Shown here: positions 13,078 to 23,457 of the stretch, piece by piece
Numbering within the stretch: position 1 is the first letter of the stretch
How the letters are laid out: each line of letters starts with the position of its first letter
Assembly: GCA_001599755.1 (NCBI GenBank)
Contig: BCHX01000004.1
Coordinates: 2,604,001-2,668,000, forward strand
Origin: Gliomastix tumulicola
Lineage: Eukaryota; Ascomycota; Sordariomycetes; Hypocreales; Bionectriaceae
DNA length: 64,000 bases
Reading direction: 5' to 3'
The notes under the pieces: model-generated
Database searches by the model: none
Told to the model about the DNA's origin: nothing
What the model saw: only the letters and a program-made list of their open reading frames with translations
Translations under genes and position numbers: made by a program

Positions 13078-14809
13078 TCACAAGAAGTTGATTCCAACCC
13101 CAACCTGGAACCCCTTGGTGCCAACCTCACCCCGTCTCAGAACGAGAGGCAGGCTGAAGTTCAATTCAAATCGTGCCACGGGGTGAGCATAGACGAGACC
13201 CACGCCGGCTGCGGTACTTGGTAGACCAGTGGCCAGATCACCCAGCGCTGAGACGACGCCTTTCAAAGCCGACTTCGTGCCCAGCCCTGATGGGTTTGGC
13301 TCCTGCTGAGACTTCTTGTCCTTCTTCAATGCTACCAAGCGCCCTCCGTTGGCAAAGACCTGGAATCGAAGTCCCGACTCGGGACCCTTGTAGGGTAGAG
13401 GGAAGAGCAGGTTCACGCTTCCTGCAGCGAAGGCATCTCCCCCCACCGAGTCCTGGCCGTCGTGTGGACCTAGGCCGCCGAGCCTGAAGCCACGAACATC
13501 GGTAGGCCCCCCAAGCTGGAAGCGATCGTTGATACGACTGGGCTGTGCCTTGCCTCCAAGATCCCATCCCAGAGGCAACGGGTATAGGACGCCCATTCGG
13601 AAACCGGCACCCAACGAGATACCTGTACGCCCTTGGATGCCGGGCAGTGAGACCGGAACGGCTCCACCGATCTCAACGTCTGTCTTGGAGAAGGCGACAT
13701 CGCCGCCCAGTGGCCCGACTCCCGCAAGTTCGAAACCAGACCGTAGCATGTAACCGTTCTGTGGGAGCTGCGGATTGTCTCTCCTCTCCCTGTAGAAAGT
13801 GTGTTTAATGGCACTTTTGATGGTGTCACCAGCGTCTGCCCGGACCGTGCGACTGGCCCCCGATCCAAGGCCGGTGATTTGCCTCCATGCGCCCGAGTAT
13901 TCGATCGACTGCTGATCTCGGTTCGAGTCAAACCACGAGAATCGTAGACTGCCGCCCTTAACGACTTCCTCATGCGATGCCCAGGGCTTCTCTGCCGCCG
14001 ATTGCAGTGCCTCTAGGGATATCCTCATATCTGGATCGCTAAGCACTGGTGCGCTGAGATTGGCACTATACGCTGATCGCGTCCGCGTGCCGGCTTTGGC
14101 GTTGAGACTGAGCATCTCAGCGCCGCCAAAGATGTTGCGCCATAGCAAGGAGCCGTATGCCGACCCTTCGCCGTTCCCTACGTCGGTACCAGTCTGCAAC
14201 TTGAACCGCGAGAGCTCTCGAACTCGAATATCGATGTCAACATCGTGGGTTGAAGTGGACGAGTTGTACTGCGGAGATGACGCTAGGAAGACCTCGGGGT
14301 TGGGCTGAAAGATCTCTGTTCCACTAAATCAGCATCGTCCTCTTGCGGTCGTTCACTGGGGTCCATACGCAGGCCACTGAGCTTTGCACTCAGCAATTGG
14401 AGCCTTCCCATCACCTCCCCGATAGTTGAAGGCGCCGCGTCGCCATCGGCAACCAGGGGTTGCAGCAATGGGTCGAGGAAGGCGTGTCGAGTGTTGGTTG
14501 CTCCATGGAGACGAATCTCGTGTATGGTCATGGGCATGGACGACTGGTCCACCATCTATATGCGACTCAGCAGAGCTCCCTAGGATGTCGTATCACAGAA
14601 GAGTACCATCTGGGCGATCCTAGCCTCCTTCGCGGCATCTTGGCTATTCTTGAAGTTGGGATCGGATCTGGCTTCTTGCTGAAGGGAGCTTGGGTCGGCG
14701 CGTAGTCTCGAGAGAGGATCCAGGCTCTGCGTGATGTGTTAGCAGGCGAGTCAGATTGGTCGATATACTGAACTTCACATACCTCGCCGGCATTGGCACT
14801 CGGCTCCAT
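13078..14809 (-). CDS. SAM50: Sam50/Tob55, mitochondrial outer-membrane beta-barrel assembly protein
   Basis: Four exons, 14809-14783, 14726-14607, 14555-14369 and 14315-13078, give 523 residues, close to other fungal Sam50 proteins. Introns are 51-56 nt; the third has a GCTGAT branch site. Sam50 is the Omp85-family core of the SAM complex and inserts barrel precursors such as porin and Tom40 into the outer membrane. A single POTRA domain is seen at about residues 58-150 (IHEIRLHGATNTR start), followed by the barrel. The barrel begins in the conserved LQTGTDVGNGEGSAYG and LLWRNIFGGAE segments, carries the Omp85 loop motif VRGF (385-388), and ends in the beta-signal GFQVGVGINFL at the C-terminus. 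The first exon is only nine codons. The gene is divergent from UBC6. Confidence 0.93.
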
Positions 14810-15332
14810 CCTTTGCTAGAGAATTGGCGCCAGGATGGTCTTGATTAAGGAATATGCTGAAGCTTCAAAAGGAATCTAATCCGGCGATGTCATTCGGCAA
14901 TGGTCGGAATTTGGAGACGTGTGGCTCGTGCACCAAAATCCGATAAGTCACAGCCACAGCACTCCATAATTCTAACAGTGGGTCTCGGGGCGAATGTGCC
15001 AGGTCGCCCGTACCTTCCTCTGATCAGCCCGATCATCTTCGCTACTTATTATTTGGACGCCCCTTCCCTGATACTTATCAATCACCATCTCCCAACTCCC
15101 AAACTTCTGCATCCGCATCTCTCATTTCGATCTCCCTTCTAATCTCGCCTCTCTCCATCAACTCTCTAGCATCACATTTGATCGCTTGACTCAGACTCAC
15201 GTTTGGCCCCGCCATCTCCGGGCGGATTTCTCCCATCTTCATCGACTCGACCCAACTTAGCCATCCCGCTCACGCGACCATCCCACTATCTCCATCGACT
15301 TTCCCATAGACTGTGACACTCAGCCTGCAGAC
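14810..15332. promoter_or_regulatory. Shared divergent promoter of SAM50 and UBC6
   Basis: The 523 bases between the two start codons must hold both promoters. The UBC6-proximal half (about 15060-15332) is strongly pyrimidine-rich on the plus strand, typical of fungal core promoters and leaders. No defined operator was recognised. Confidence 0.6.
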
Positions 15333-16253
15333 ATGGCCAGCAAAGCCGCGCACAAGCGGGTAAGTAAACGACAGCATCAGTAGCGACAGTACCTTCGCCG
15401 TTTGCTAACACGTCATCGCCCAGTTAACCCGCGAGTACAAGAACATCTCGGAGAACCCGCCACCATACATCACAGCCCATCCATCCGAGTCCAACATCCT
15501 AGAGTATGTTTTTCAATCAGCCACATGATGCCCGAATACTGACAGAGGCGTGACAGATGGCACTACATCCTCACAGGGCCTGAGGATACCCCCTACCACC
15601 AGGGTCAGTACTGGGGCACCCTCATCTTTCCTCCGAACTACCCGTTTGCGCCCCCGGCGATCCGCATGCATACGCCATCCGGTCGATTCCAACCTTCGAC
15701 AAGGCTCTGCCTCTCCATATCCGACTTTCATCCCAAGTCATTCAACCCCGCCTGGGAAGTCTCAACCATTTTGAACGGGCTTCTGTCCTTCATGACCAGC
15801 GAAGAGATGACCACGGGGTCGATCTCATCGAGCACAACAGAGCGTCAGTATCTGGCTGCCCGATCGCGCTGGTGGAACTCGACTGGCAACGGCACTCTTG
15901 CAACTGGAACCGCTGCCCCCAAGGGCAATGTCAAGGTGGGCGACGGAGGTGCCAAGTTCAAGGCAGAGTGGCCCGAGGTCGATGTCGAGAACTGGGAGTG
16001 GATGAAGAAGAGGAACGTCGATTCTGCTACGGGCCATCGCATTGGTGGTGATAAGGAATCATCGTGCGGCCCGCAGCTCGCTATCGCTGGGTCGAGCAGC
16101 CATCAGACACAGGCTGTGGTGGAGGCGGTTGTTCAGCAGCGGGATGCCGGCCGGGGTTGGATATCCGAACACAAGATACTCATCGCCGGAGCCGTAGTCT
16201 TTGTCTACGTTCTCATTGCACGACTTCTAAGCGGAGACGGCGGCCTAGCCTAG
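15333..16253 (+). CDS. UBC6: Ubc6-type ER-anchored ubiquitin-conjugating enzyme E2
   Basis: Exons 15333-15359, 15424-15503 and 15557-16253 encode 267 residues. Ubc6 is a tail-anchored E2 on the cytosolic face of the ER that ubiquitinates ERAD substrates with the Doa10 ligase. The UBC fold is clear from residue 9 (LTREYKNI) through GPEDTPYHQGQYWG and IFPPNYPFAPPAI to the active-site Cys87 in RLCLSISDFHP, the same residue number as in the yeast enzyme. A conserved NPAWEVSTIL segment follows. A Ser/Gly-rich linker of about 100 residues leads to one C-terminal hydrophobic helix (ILIAGAVVFVYVLIARLL) ending a few residues before the stop, the expected tail anchor. As in SAM50, the first exon is nine codons long. 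Confidence 0.95.
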
Positions 16254-17493
16254 AGACACATACTGGGCTCATGGCCTCCTTCTCGACCACGATGAACCAG
16301 CGTGTGGAGTGGACAGACGGATATGGACAGCACACGCGATACAGTCAGAGCTTACGACGGAGGCCGAATCGGCATTAATCTGGAGTGGGATTATTTGCTA
16401 GAGACACGACAGGCGACGTGATATGGAGTCGCCAGATTATGGAACTGCGTTGAACGAGGGGCTCTGCTTTTAGATCAGAATATCTCGACCATGGCTCTCA
16501 TTACAGACACAGCGAATTAGTTCATTGCTTTCGTGAAGCTGCGGATAGGTAGCGATTAATCAATGCCCAGATGTCCTAAATGTGTCAAGCTTTGCTCCCT
16601 CTATACGCGGATCATTGGCTGAGCAGCCGAGGAAGTAATAACTCGGTCAGGTTTACTTTGCCAGAATTGCTTCGCCTTGTGTACCAACCAAAAATTGCGC
16701 AGTGTTGGAGAAGCAATGCCGCGTCGCATTTAATGAAAAATGTCATGCCGTTTGCCAGCTCCCAATGGCTCGAGACACCTGGAAGATGGAGACCCACTAT
16801 TGGTAACGAGAACAAGCGCCATCAACCTTGCCGCTACATCCCGAGAGCGGAGATTGTACCTAAAAAAGCACGCAAGAACCCAAGAATGCCATGTATTTTG
16901 GGAGCCGACACATGTAACTGCCTTGTCCCGCCCGCGCTGCTAAAAGCAAACCCAAAAAATTAATTTGTGACGCCAGTTCTTCCAATGAGTTCCATCAACC
17001 GCCCTCTGTTTGCCATTTCTCTCCAGCACCATCCTGGGGCCTCTACAACTCTACCCAGTGTTGTCCGCTGGCCCAGCAGTGCAGTAGCCAAGACTCTGCA
17101 TCGCCTGGGACCATCTGAGCTTCCTGTGACTTTTGTCAAACAGGCGTCCGTTTGCCCCTCTTGTCCACAATTTCGATCGCTAGCTGGTGCAGCCTGCAAC
17201 CTCGACCTTACCCCACGAAGCTTCCCAGCCCAGGTTGTGCTCATACCCAGTGCCTACCTGCAGCGCAGCCGCAACGCTCCGTCGTCGTCGCCGCCATTGA
17301 GAGCACCCGCACGAGGCACAGCATACCGGAATTGCAAGCTCTTCTGGCCTCCCATGACTAGCTTCATCGATTCTTTCAGAGCACCTTAGAGTCTCGCCGT
17401 CAAGATCCGACGCACCGCCCGCCCTCCTCTCGCGTCAATCTTGACCGGACTACACGAACCCTTCCACATCCACCGGTCTGCAAGCTGCCCATC
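16254..17493. other. Spacer between UBC6 and the BTB-like gene
   Basis: About 1.2 kb. The left part should contain the UBC6 terminator and the right part the promoter and leader of the gene starting at 17494; the last 100 bases are CT-rich. A 140-codon open frame at 16967-17389 has no known domain and is most simply leader sequence. Confidence 0.5.
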
Positions 17494-19881
17494 ATGGCGT
17501 CGGTCAGTGCGCCTGCGAAGCATCGTAAGGCGGGCTCCAGCGTGTCTGGCAGACCCGTGATTCCTGCCATTCCTCTGCCGCACGTCAAACGCCAGGCCGC
17601 CGCCGCCGCCAATCGCTCAGCCAACGCCAAAGCCAACCGACCTGCTACCCCCGTCGCGCCCGAGAAGACCGCCGCGAAGAACCCCGAGGCCAAAGTCAGA
17701 GATACGTCTGGAAAGGCACCTGCGCCTGCCGGGGGAGCAAGCTCAGAGCCCCCAGCCAAGCAAAGTGCGAGTCGACCAAACGAGAAGCCGGCGAAGGTCC
17801 AGCTCGAACCGGCTCGCGACGTGCCACAGAACACAACACTGGATACATCAGAGCGAACGGAGAGCGAAGGCCCCCCTTCTCCGGAGGAGCATGCTCAGAA
17901 TGTCGCTGCTGAAAATCCTACCGACCTCGCTCGACTAGGTACTGCTCCTGAGCATACCAATGGCGTTCCTGCTGCGGGAGAATCTGAGAGTAGTAAGCCA
18001 CAAACTTCATTGCAAGCTCCTTTGCAAGCGAAACCCATTTATCTAACCAGGGTCGCGACAGGCGGAAGCGTCCCCGACGAGCCCAGCCAGGTCGATTCTA
18101 CCTCGGCGCCTCCCAATCAACAACCGGCCCTAGGTTCAGGCCCAACCACTCGGCGCCAGAGCACCGCTGAGAGCAAAACGCCTGACCCAGTCAACCCTAA
18201 TGGCCGTTACCGACTTCAGCAATCGCATCTCGGCAACAATAACGTGCATTTCGGAGCTTTTGATGAGTCCAACCTCTCTTCGCCTGGCCCACCGCCTTCT
18301 GGAGGCTTTGGTCCTCCTCCTGGGTTCCCTCCCCCTGCCAGCCAGTCACGATTTGTCCCTCATGCTGGAAACGGTGTGCCACCCCAAACTGCACCCGGCG
18401 GCCCGGACATGACACAGGGTGCCACTTTTGATCCGTACGGCAGGCCAATGATGGCTTTCGCGCCTATTGACGTGAACCATGCGGTCCCCAACGGCCTCGA
18501 TCCTTCAACGCCTCAAAGCTTTCATGGTTCTCAATCCTCTGTTCAGCCGGACGAAGCTCTTGCATATCAGCAGCAACTTCCCGGGGGACCTCTGAACGGG
18601 TTGTCTCCCGACGGTATTCCACCGCAGTCTTTCCAGAACCACATCCCGCGTCCCCTGAGCCACCCTCCACCTATGCTTCACCACGGGTCTCCGATGGGAC
18701 TAGGCTATAACAACAACCAGGCTTTGGGCCTTGCCGCATTCATCCAGCAGGCATGGCTAAATGGCCAGTATGTCGACACCGTCCTCGAGGTCCGAGACCG
18801 CAGGGGACTGGTCAACAGGTTCCCTGCTCACCATATCGTCCTTGCCCAATCCCCAGTTCTCAGCAAGCTACTCATGGAGCAAGGCGGGACGCCTCTTCCC
18901 TTCTGTACTACTCCTCGCCCGCCAATGGCCCTCTTCTTCAATACTGACAACAAGTGGTTTTGGGTTGAGAGTTTCAAAATGGTGGTCAATGCCCTCTATG
19001 GATTCTATCCCAACCCCAATCCACAGGGTCCTCTGAATGATATGGATGCTCCGTTCCTGATCGGGCCGCCTTCCAGGTGCCTCGGGATCTCACTGTCGTA
19101 CGCCGCTGGGGGTCACGTTCTAGGAATCAACCAGGTGGTGACCCGCGGAGCGGAGTTGGCGACCCGACATCTGGAGCCTCGAACTATCGACACCGCTCTG
19201 GCGTTCGCGCTAGATGATTACATGGACAAGGGAACGCACGAGCACTTCAAGTATGGTGAGGGCTCCAAGATCCTCCTCAACGCCATCGTGGGCTTTGTGG
19301 CCGGTAGCCTTTCGCCGAACTTCCACCTGGATGTGTCTGGCACGTCCGACAGTGTGGAATATTCTAGACTTCCGTTCGACTCAGCCTCTACGCCTAAGCC
19401 ACGCACCGTCTCTGTTAAGAGCAACGCTGCCGGACACCTTAGCAAGGGGTCTAATGCGCAGAAGCAGCTCAATATCCAGTTCGGCGACCTTTCCGTGGCT
19501 TCACAGGGTCAGGATGAGGGTGATGTTTTCACATCCATGCTCTCTCGGATTCTCCTCAATCTGCCCTTCTCCTCGCTCAAGCTACTGGCAGAGTACGGCC
19601 CCGAGAGCACTGCCGAGGCTAGACTCCGGGCTGCCCAGATGGCGGTCAAGGAGCGCGAAGCTCGTCGACTGAGAGCCCTTGATACCGTCCTTTCGGGGGC
19701 CACTCCGAATGCCGACGCGGCACGAGAGATTCTTCAGAGTCCCGAGCCGAAGCAATACTCCCCTTGGAGTATCCTTGGGTGGCAAGAGGAACTCACTCAC
19801 TCTGCAGAGGGGCCGACCCTGGCCCGCCAGTGGCAACCACTCAGACTGAGCACGAAGCCGGCCACCGCGGAGTACCCTTGA
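17494..19881 (+). CDS. Large Pro/Ser-rich protein with a BTB/POZ-like segment
   Basis: An uninterrupted frame of 795 codons opening at ATG 17494. The first 400 residues are low complexity: Ala/Lys/Pro-rich at the start, then Pro, Gly and Gln-rich with PPPSGGFGPPPGFPPP near residue 270. From about residue 412 a folded region begins (AAFIQQAWLNGQYVDTVLEV, then FPAHHIVLAQSPVLSKLLME), whose pattern of an exposed strand followed by HxxVLxxxSPxxxxLL resembles the start of a BTB/POZ domain. A helical, conserved-looking region continues to about 720, and an amphipathic stretch rich in Arg/Glu/Ala lies near 700-730. I recognise it as a widespread uncharacterised fungal protein, not as a named one. The BTB link is from motif appearance only. 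Confidence 0.8.
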   Translation: MASVSAPAKHRKAGSSVSGRPVIPAIPLPHVKRQAAAAANRSANAKANRPATPVAPEKTAAKNPEAKVRDTSGKAPAPAGGASSEPPAKQSASRPNEKPAKVQLEPARDVPQNTTLDTSERTESEGPPSPEEHAQNVAAENPTDLARLGTAPEHTNGVPAAGESESSKPQTSLQAPLQAKPIYLTRVATGGSVPDEPSQVDSTSAPPNQQPALGSGPTTRRQSTAESKTPDPVNPNGRYRLQQSHLGNNNVHFGAFDESNLSSPGPPPSGGFGPPPGFPPPASQSRFVPHAGNGVPPQTAPGGPDMTQGATFDPYGRPMMAFAPIDVNHAVPNGLDPSTPQSFHGSQSSVQPDEALAYQQQLPGGPLNGLSPDGIPPQSFQNHIPRPLSHPPPMLHHGSPMGLGYNNNQALGLAAFIQQAWLNGQYVDTVLEVRDRRGLVNRFPAHHIVLAQSPVLSKLLMEQGGTPLPFCTTPRPPMALFFNTDNKWFWVESFKMVVNALYGFYPNPNPQGPLNDMDAPFLIGPPSRCLGISLSYAAGGHVLGINQVVTRGAELATRHLEPRTIDTALAFALDDYMDKGTHEHFKYGEGSKILLNAIVGFVAGSLSPNFHLDVSGTSDSVEYSRLPFDSASTPKPRTVSVKSNAAGHLSKGSNAQKQLNIQFGDLSVASQGQDEGDVFTSMLSRILLNLPFSSLKLLAEYGPESTAEARLRAAQMAVKEREARRLRALDTVLSGATPNADAAREILQSPEPKQYSPWSILGWQEELTHSAEGPTLARQWQPLRLSTKPATAEYP

Positions 19882-21173
19882 TTTATATTCTCTTTCTACA
19901 TATAGCAGAAGTACACATCATCAAGCTCCTGGATTCACACCAGGGAGCTATGGGGTGACATCCTGCTTCCAATTAACTAGATGTCGGCGCCGGGCCATTT
20001 ACTATGGTGTCAAGGCTGCTAGTCATCGCTATCGTTATGCTTGGATTCGCTACGGCAGCAGGTCATTTCTTTTTGTCCATGTTCCGGTGTATTCTTGGTT
20101 CAGTGCTTGGACAGGTCTCGAATCCCATAGCACCCAGATTCAGGTGCTCGGGAGGGGCACGTTCATCGGGCAGGGAATTTTTGGCAACCCCACGGCTGGA
20201 TGGGGAGGGAAACTTTAGCGAAGGGGGAGTACCGGATTGCGTGTGTTTGTTTGTTTGTTTACCTTACGATACAAGTGTGTCTGTGGGCTTCGTGTTCAAG
20301 ACTTTGGCCAACTCTGAGCGGACGCCAGAGTTCGCAAGGCCGAGGGAGTGGGAGATCAAGCCGACGACACCACGATGCAACGAGGCAATGAAACTAAAAA
20401 AGGCGGATTTCGATCTAAACAGGAGATTCCTGTGTGCTTCAGTCAGAAAGCACACCTGTCAATACCCCTCTTGATTGATGGCGCGACTTGCGAGATAATT
20501 GTACGGACATAGTACTGGTTCTACGGACAGGACAACAGGGCAGTTATCAATGTATTCAGTGTGAGCATACCTCCTCGTGAAGCTCTTTGAATGTGCGAGC
20601 CGTGCTTGGATGTCGTGTCAGCTGTGAGGACGCTTCAAGGATGCCATTATAAGAGCAGCTCTTTTTGTCACCCAGTTATGACGGCAGGCGGGGGAAGGTC
20701 CAATGCAAGTGGGGCTCTGGATGCTGGGGAAGGAATGCAATGCATTTGCATTGATGAGAAGTGGGGCTTTATTACGCCCACGCGCGTTAGTGAAGGTCCA
20801 TCCCCTTCAACGCCCTTGACATGGGCCGAGGTTTTTCTTGTGATTGCGATTGGGATTGTTATGGCCAGTATAAGCTTCGACGCAGCGCCCGACAGACCCC
20901 CTTGAGTGGCTTCATACCGCCTCAGCTTCGAACCTCCTTAGGCAGCTCGACTTTTACTCACACCTCAGGTCCCTCCAACGGGCCTGATAGCTATCAGAGC
21001 CGGAGCTCGCTGCTTATCACGCTTCGATTGGCTTGTGACAGCGTTGCCAGTCAGCGTCAGGTCACATCCGCCGACATCGTCAGAGCCCGACCATCATCCC
21101 TCAAGACAAGCCCTCCTGCGCCGCGCCTCGCTCTATCACCCGCACATGTAGACACAAGAAAGCACACACAGCC
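19882..21173. other. Spacer with no recognised gene
   Basis: About 1.3 kb between the BTB-like gene and the TMEM135-like gene, both on the plus strand. A short GTTT tandem repeat lies at about 20244-20260. The last 120 bases are C-rich leader sequence. Open frames here show no domain. Confidence 0.5.
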
Positions 21174-23082
21174 ATGTCGACGACGACGTCCAACGCGCCA
21201 GCCGCCGCAGACCCGGCCGACGGCAGCGGCGGCGGCGGCGCCGGACGACGCCCATCCATCTCGCGGGCCACCAACGACCCCGTCCTGCGCAACACGCTGC
21301 GGTACACCGTCTCGGCGCGCGAGTACGCCGCGCTGCACAGGTACATCCTGTCCCGGTCCCGGGCGCTGCGGCGCGCGGCGCCGAGCCCGGCCAGCGTCGA
21401 GAAGGCGCTGCAGCCGAAGAAGGGCGGCGGCGACGACTACAACGCGAGGGCGGTGCGGCATGCCCTGCGGGTGTTCTCGCTCACGTGGCTGGGCATGAAG
21501 GGATGGGAGGCCGTGGAGAGGAGGATGAAGAATAAGGAGTATGTTCATACGTTTGATGTGGTTGCAAGCTTATCGTAAGGGGGAGGGGCCCAAGGCTAAT
21601 TAATGCACGGGAACAGGTCACCAAGCAATGCGCAGAAGCAGCCGATATACAAGTCGCCAGCACTGAGACTCTCGTTGTCTCTGTCGTCCATCCTCCTGCT
21701 GTACAGGTGGCTATTCCGCTTCCTCACACGCCTGCGGCTACATCTTCTCGACCCGCAGGTCGAGCCGTTCCGGATACGAAACCCCCGGACAACGGCAGCA
21801 CTCACATCGCCCTACTCCCCGGCCGTGGGCGCCTCGCTCGCTGGTTTGGCCCTGGGCATCTACCCGGCCAAGCAGCTGCGTGTCACCATTGCCATCTACA
21901 CGCTGTTCCGAGCTCTCGAATACGGTTGGAACTTCTGCGAGGCAGAGGGCCTCGTCTGGGGCGCCCGGAACGGCCGTAAGAGGGACCGGCCGTGGTGGTT
22001 CGGTAGCTGGATGCTGCAGCCGTTGGCGTTTGGACAGCTCCTCCATGCTGTCGTATTCGACAGGGACTGCTTCCCGAAGGTGAGTCGAGCCAATTTCCCA
22101 GTGTCGCCAACAGCTTGGAACTAACAATATCTCCGTCCAGGGCTTTGGAGACTTCATCTTCAACTTTTCTCCCGCCTACCTCCACTCACGGCCGGAAGGA
22201 TTCCCTGCACACCTCAAGTGGCCGCAGCGGTATCAGATCGTCGATAGTCTGGCCCGTATGGCTAAGCTGAGCTGGCCGTAAGCATTCCTCGGAAACCGGT
22301 GACATTGTGTAGTCTACTAACATGCAATCAGGGCATACATCTCGCCAATCCTCTTCCCTAAGAAGGAGCAAGTCCTCCCCCCATCGCTTGAGCTACTCTC
22401 CCCCCTCACATCTCAGGCTCACCCCCTCATCACCTCCCTTTCCTGTGCCACCCTCCACCCTTCCGACCCGTCCTGCCTGCGGACATACCTCACCTTCTGG
22501 ATCAACTCCTTCCCGCCCACGGCCCGTCTCTTCGTCCTCCTCTACTCAGGCCTCGCCGTCTTGTTCAAGCTCAAGAGCTTCTACCACTCGCCCCTCACCA
22601 GCATCCACTCCATCATTGTCCAGGCCCTCCGCCGCTCGACCTTCGTCACAGGCGCCATCTCCACCGCCTGGGCGTCCATCTGCTTCTTCCAGACGTACCT
22701 CCCGCGGCACGTGCTCGCGACGCAGCGCTTCTTCCTCGGCGGCTTCTTCGCCGGCCTGTGGGCGTGGGTCGAGCGCCGGCACGGGCGGAACGTGTTCCTC
22801 TACAGCGCGCGCGTCAGCGTCGACAGCCTGTGGAAGGTCGGCGTCAAGAGGCGGTGGTGGAAGGCCATGAAGGGCGGCGACGTGTGGGTCTTTGTCGCGG
22901 CGCTGATGGTCACGGGTGTCGTCTACGAGAGGGACGCGAGGGCGATTCGGGAGGGTCACTTCAGGAAGGGGATGAGCTGGATGAGGGGCCAGGGATGGCG
23001 GGACTGGAGTATTGAGGAGGAGGAGGAGGAGGAGGAGGAGGGAGTAGACGAAGGGTTCGAGGTGGCGAGGAAGGAGAGGTGA
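21174..23082 (+). CDS. TMEM135-like multi-pass membrane protein
   Basis: Exons 21174-21538, 21617-22079, 22141-22277 and 22332-23082 give 571 residues. The N-terminal section (DPVLRNTLRYTVSAREYAALHRYIL) and the later YPAKQLRVTIAIYTLFRALEYG, GFGDFIFNFSPAYL and LPRHVLATQRFFLGGFFAGLWA segments match the pattern of fungal TMEM135 N-terminal-domain proteins. Human TMEM135 acts at peroxisomes and mitochondria; whether that holds in fungi is unknown. Several hydrophobic helices are visible, at about 155-175, 195-225 and 390-470. The C-terminus ends in a run of nine Glu residues and a basic tail. Intron donors are GTATGT, GTGAGT and GTAAGC. The gene converges on homogentisate dioxygenase with 375 bases between stops. 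Confidence 0.75.
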
Positions 23083-23457
23083 TGTGGCGATGTCATGATA
23101 GATTATCCTCATAATTTAAGTAAAACTACTCATAATGACTATCGAGCTTCCATCAGCGCTAGCATGCACTCAGTTATTGAAGATACACCTATAAAGATAG
23201 ACAAGTTAAGCTTCAACTTCAACTCCTCGAGGCCAATCTGTCACAGTCAAGGGATGCCGTTCCCTTCATCACCTTGTCTTTGATTGGACCAGTGGGTGAT
23301 CGATTTATATCGAACAGTATGTAGATTTATCGAGCTTCTCAACTATGGACGAAGTTTTGCCACCCTAGATATGTAGGAGAAGAAAAGAACGTGTAGAAAA
23401 AANCAAAAAAAAAAAAAAAAAAGCAGCTCACATCGTGATATCTGATCGCGTATCACC
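23083..23457. other. Convergent 3' spacer with A18 run and one N
   Basis: The spacer between two convergent genes must contain both polyadenylation regions. A run of 18 A at 23405-23422 is preceded by an ambiguous base at 23403, so homopolymer length here is uncertain. Confidence 0.6.

Noticed and set aside
16967..17389. 140-codon frame before the BTB-like gene
   Set aside because: Most likely leader or promoter; it does not splice into the downstream frame in any obvious way, and starts at a non-ATG codon.
22322..22870. 182-codon Ser/Pro/Arg frame overlapping the TMEM135-like last exon
   Set aside because: Frame-shifted shadow of the real exon.
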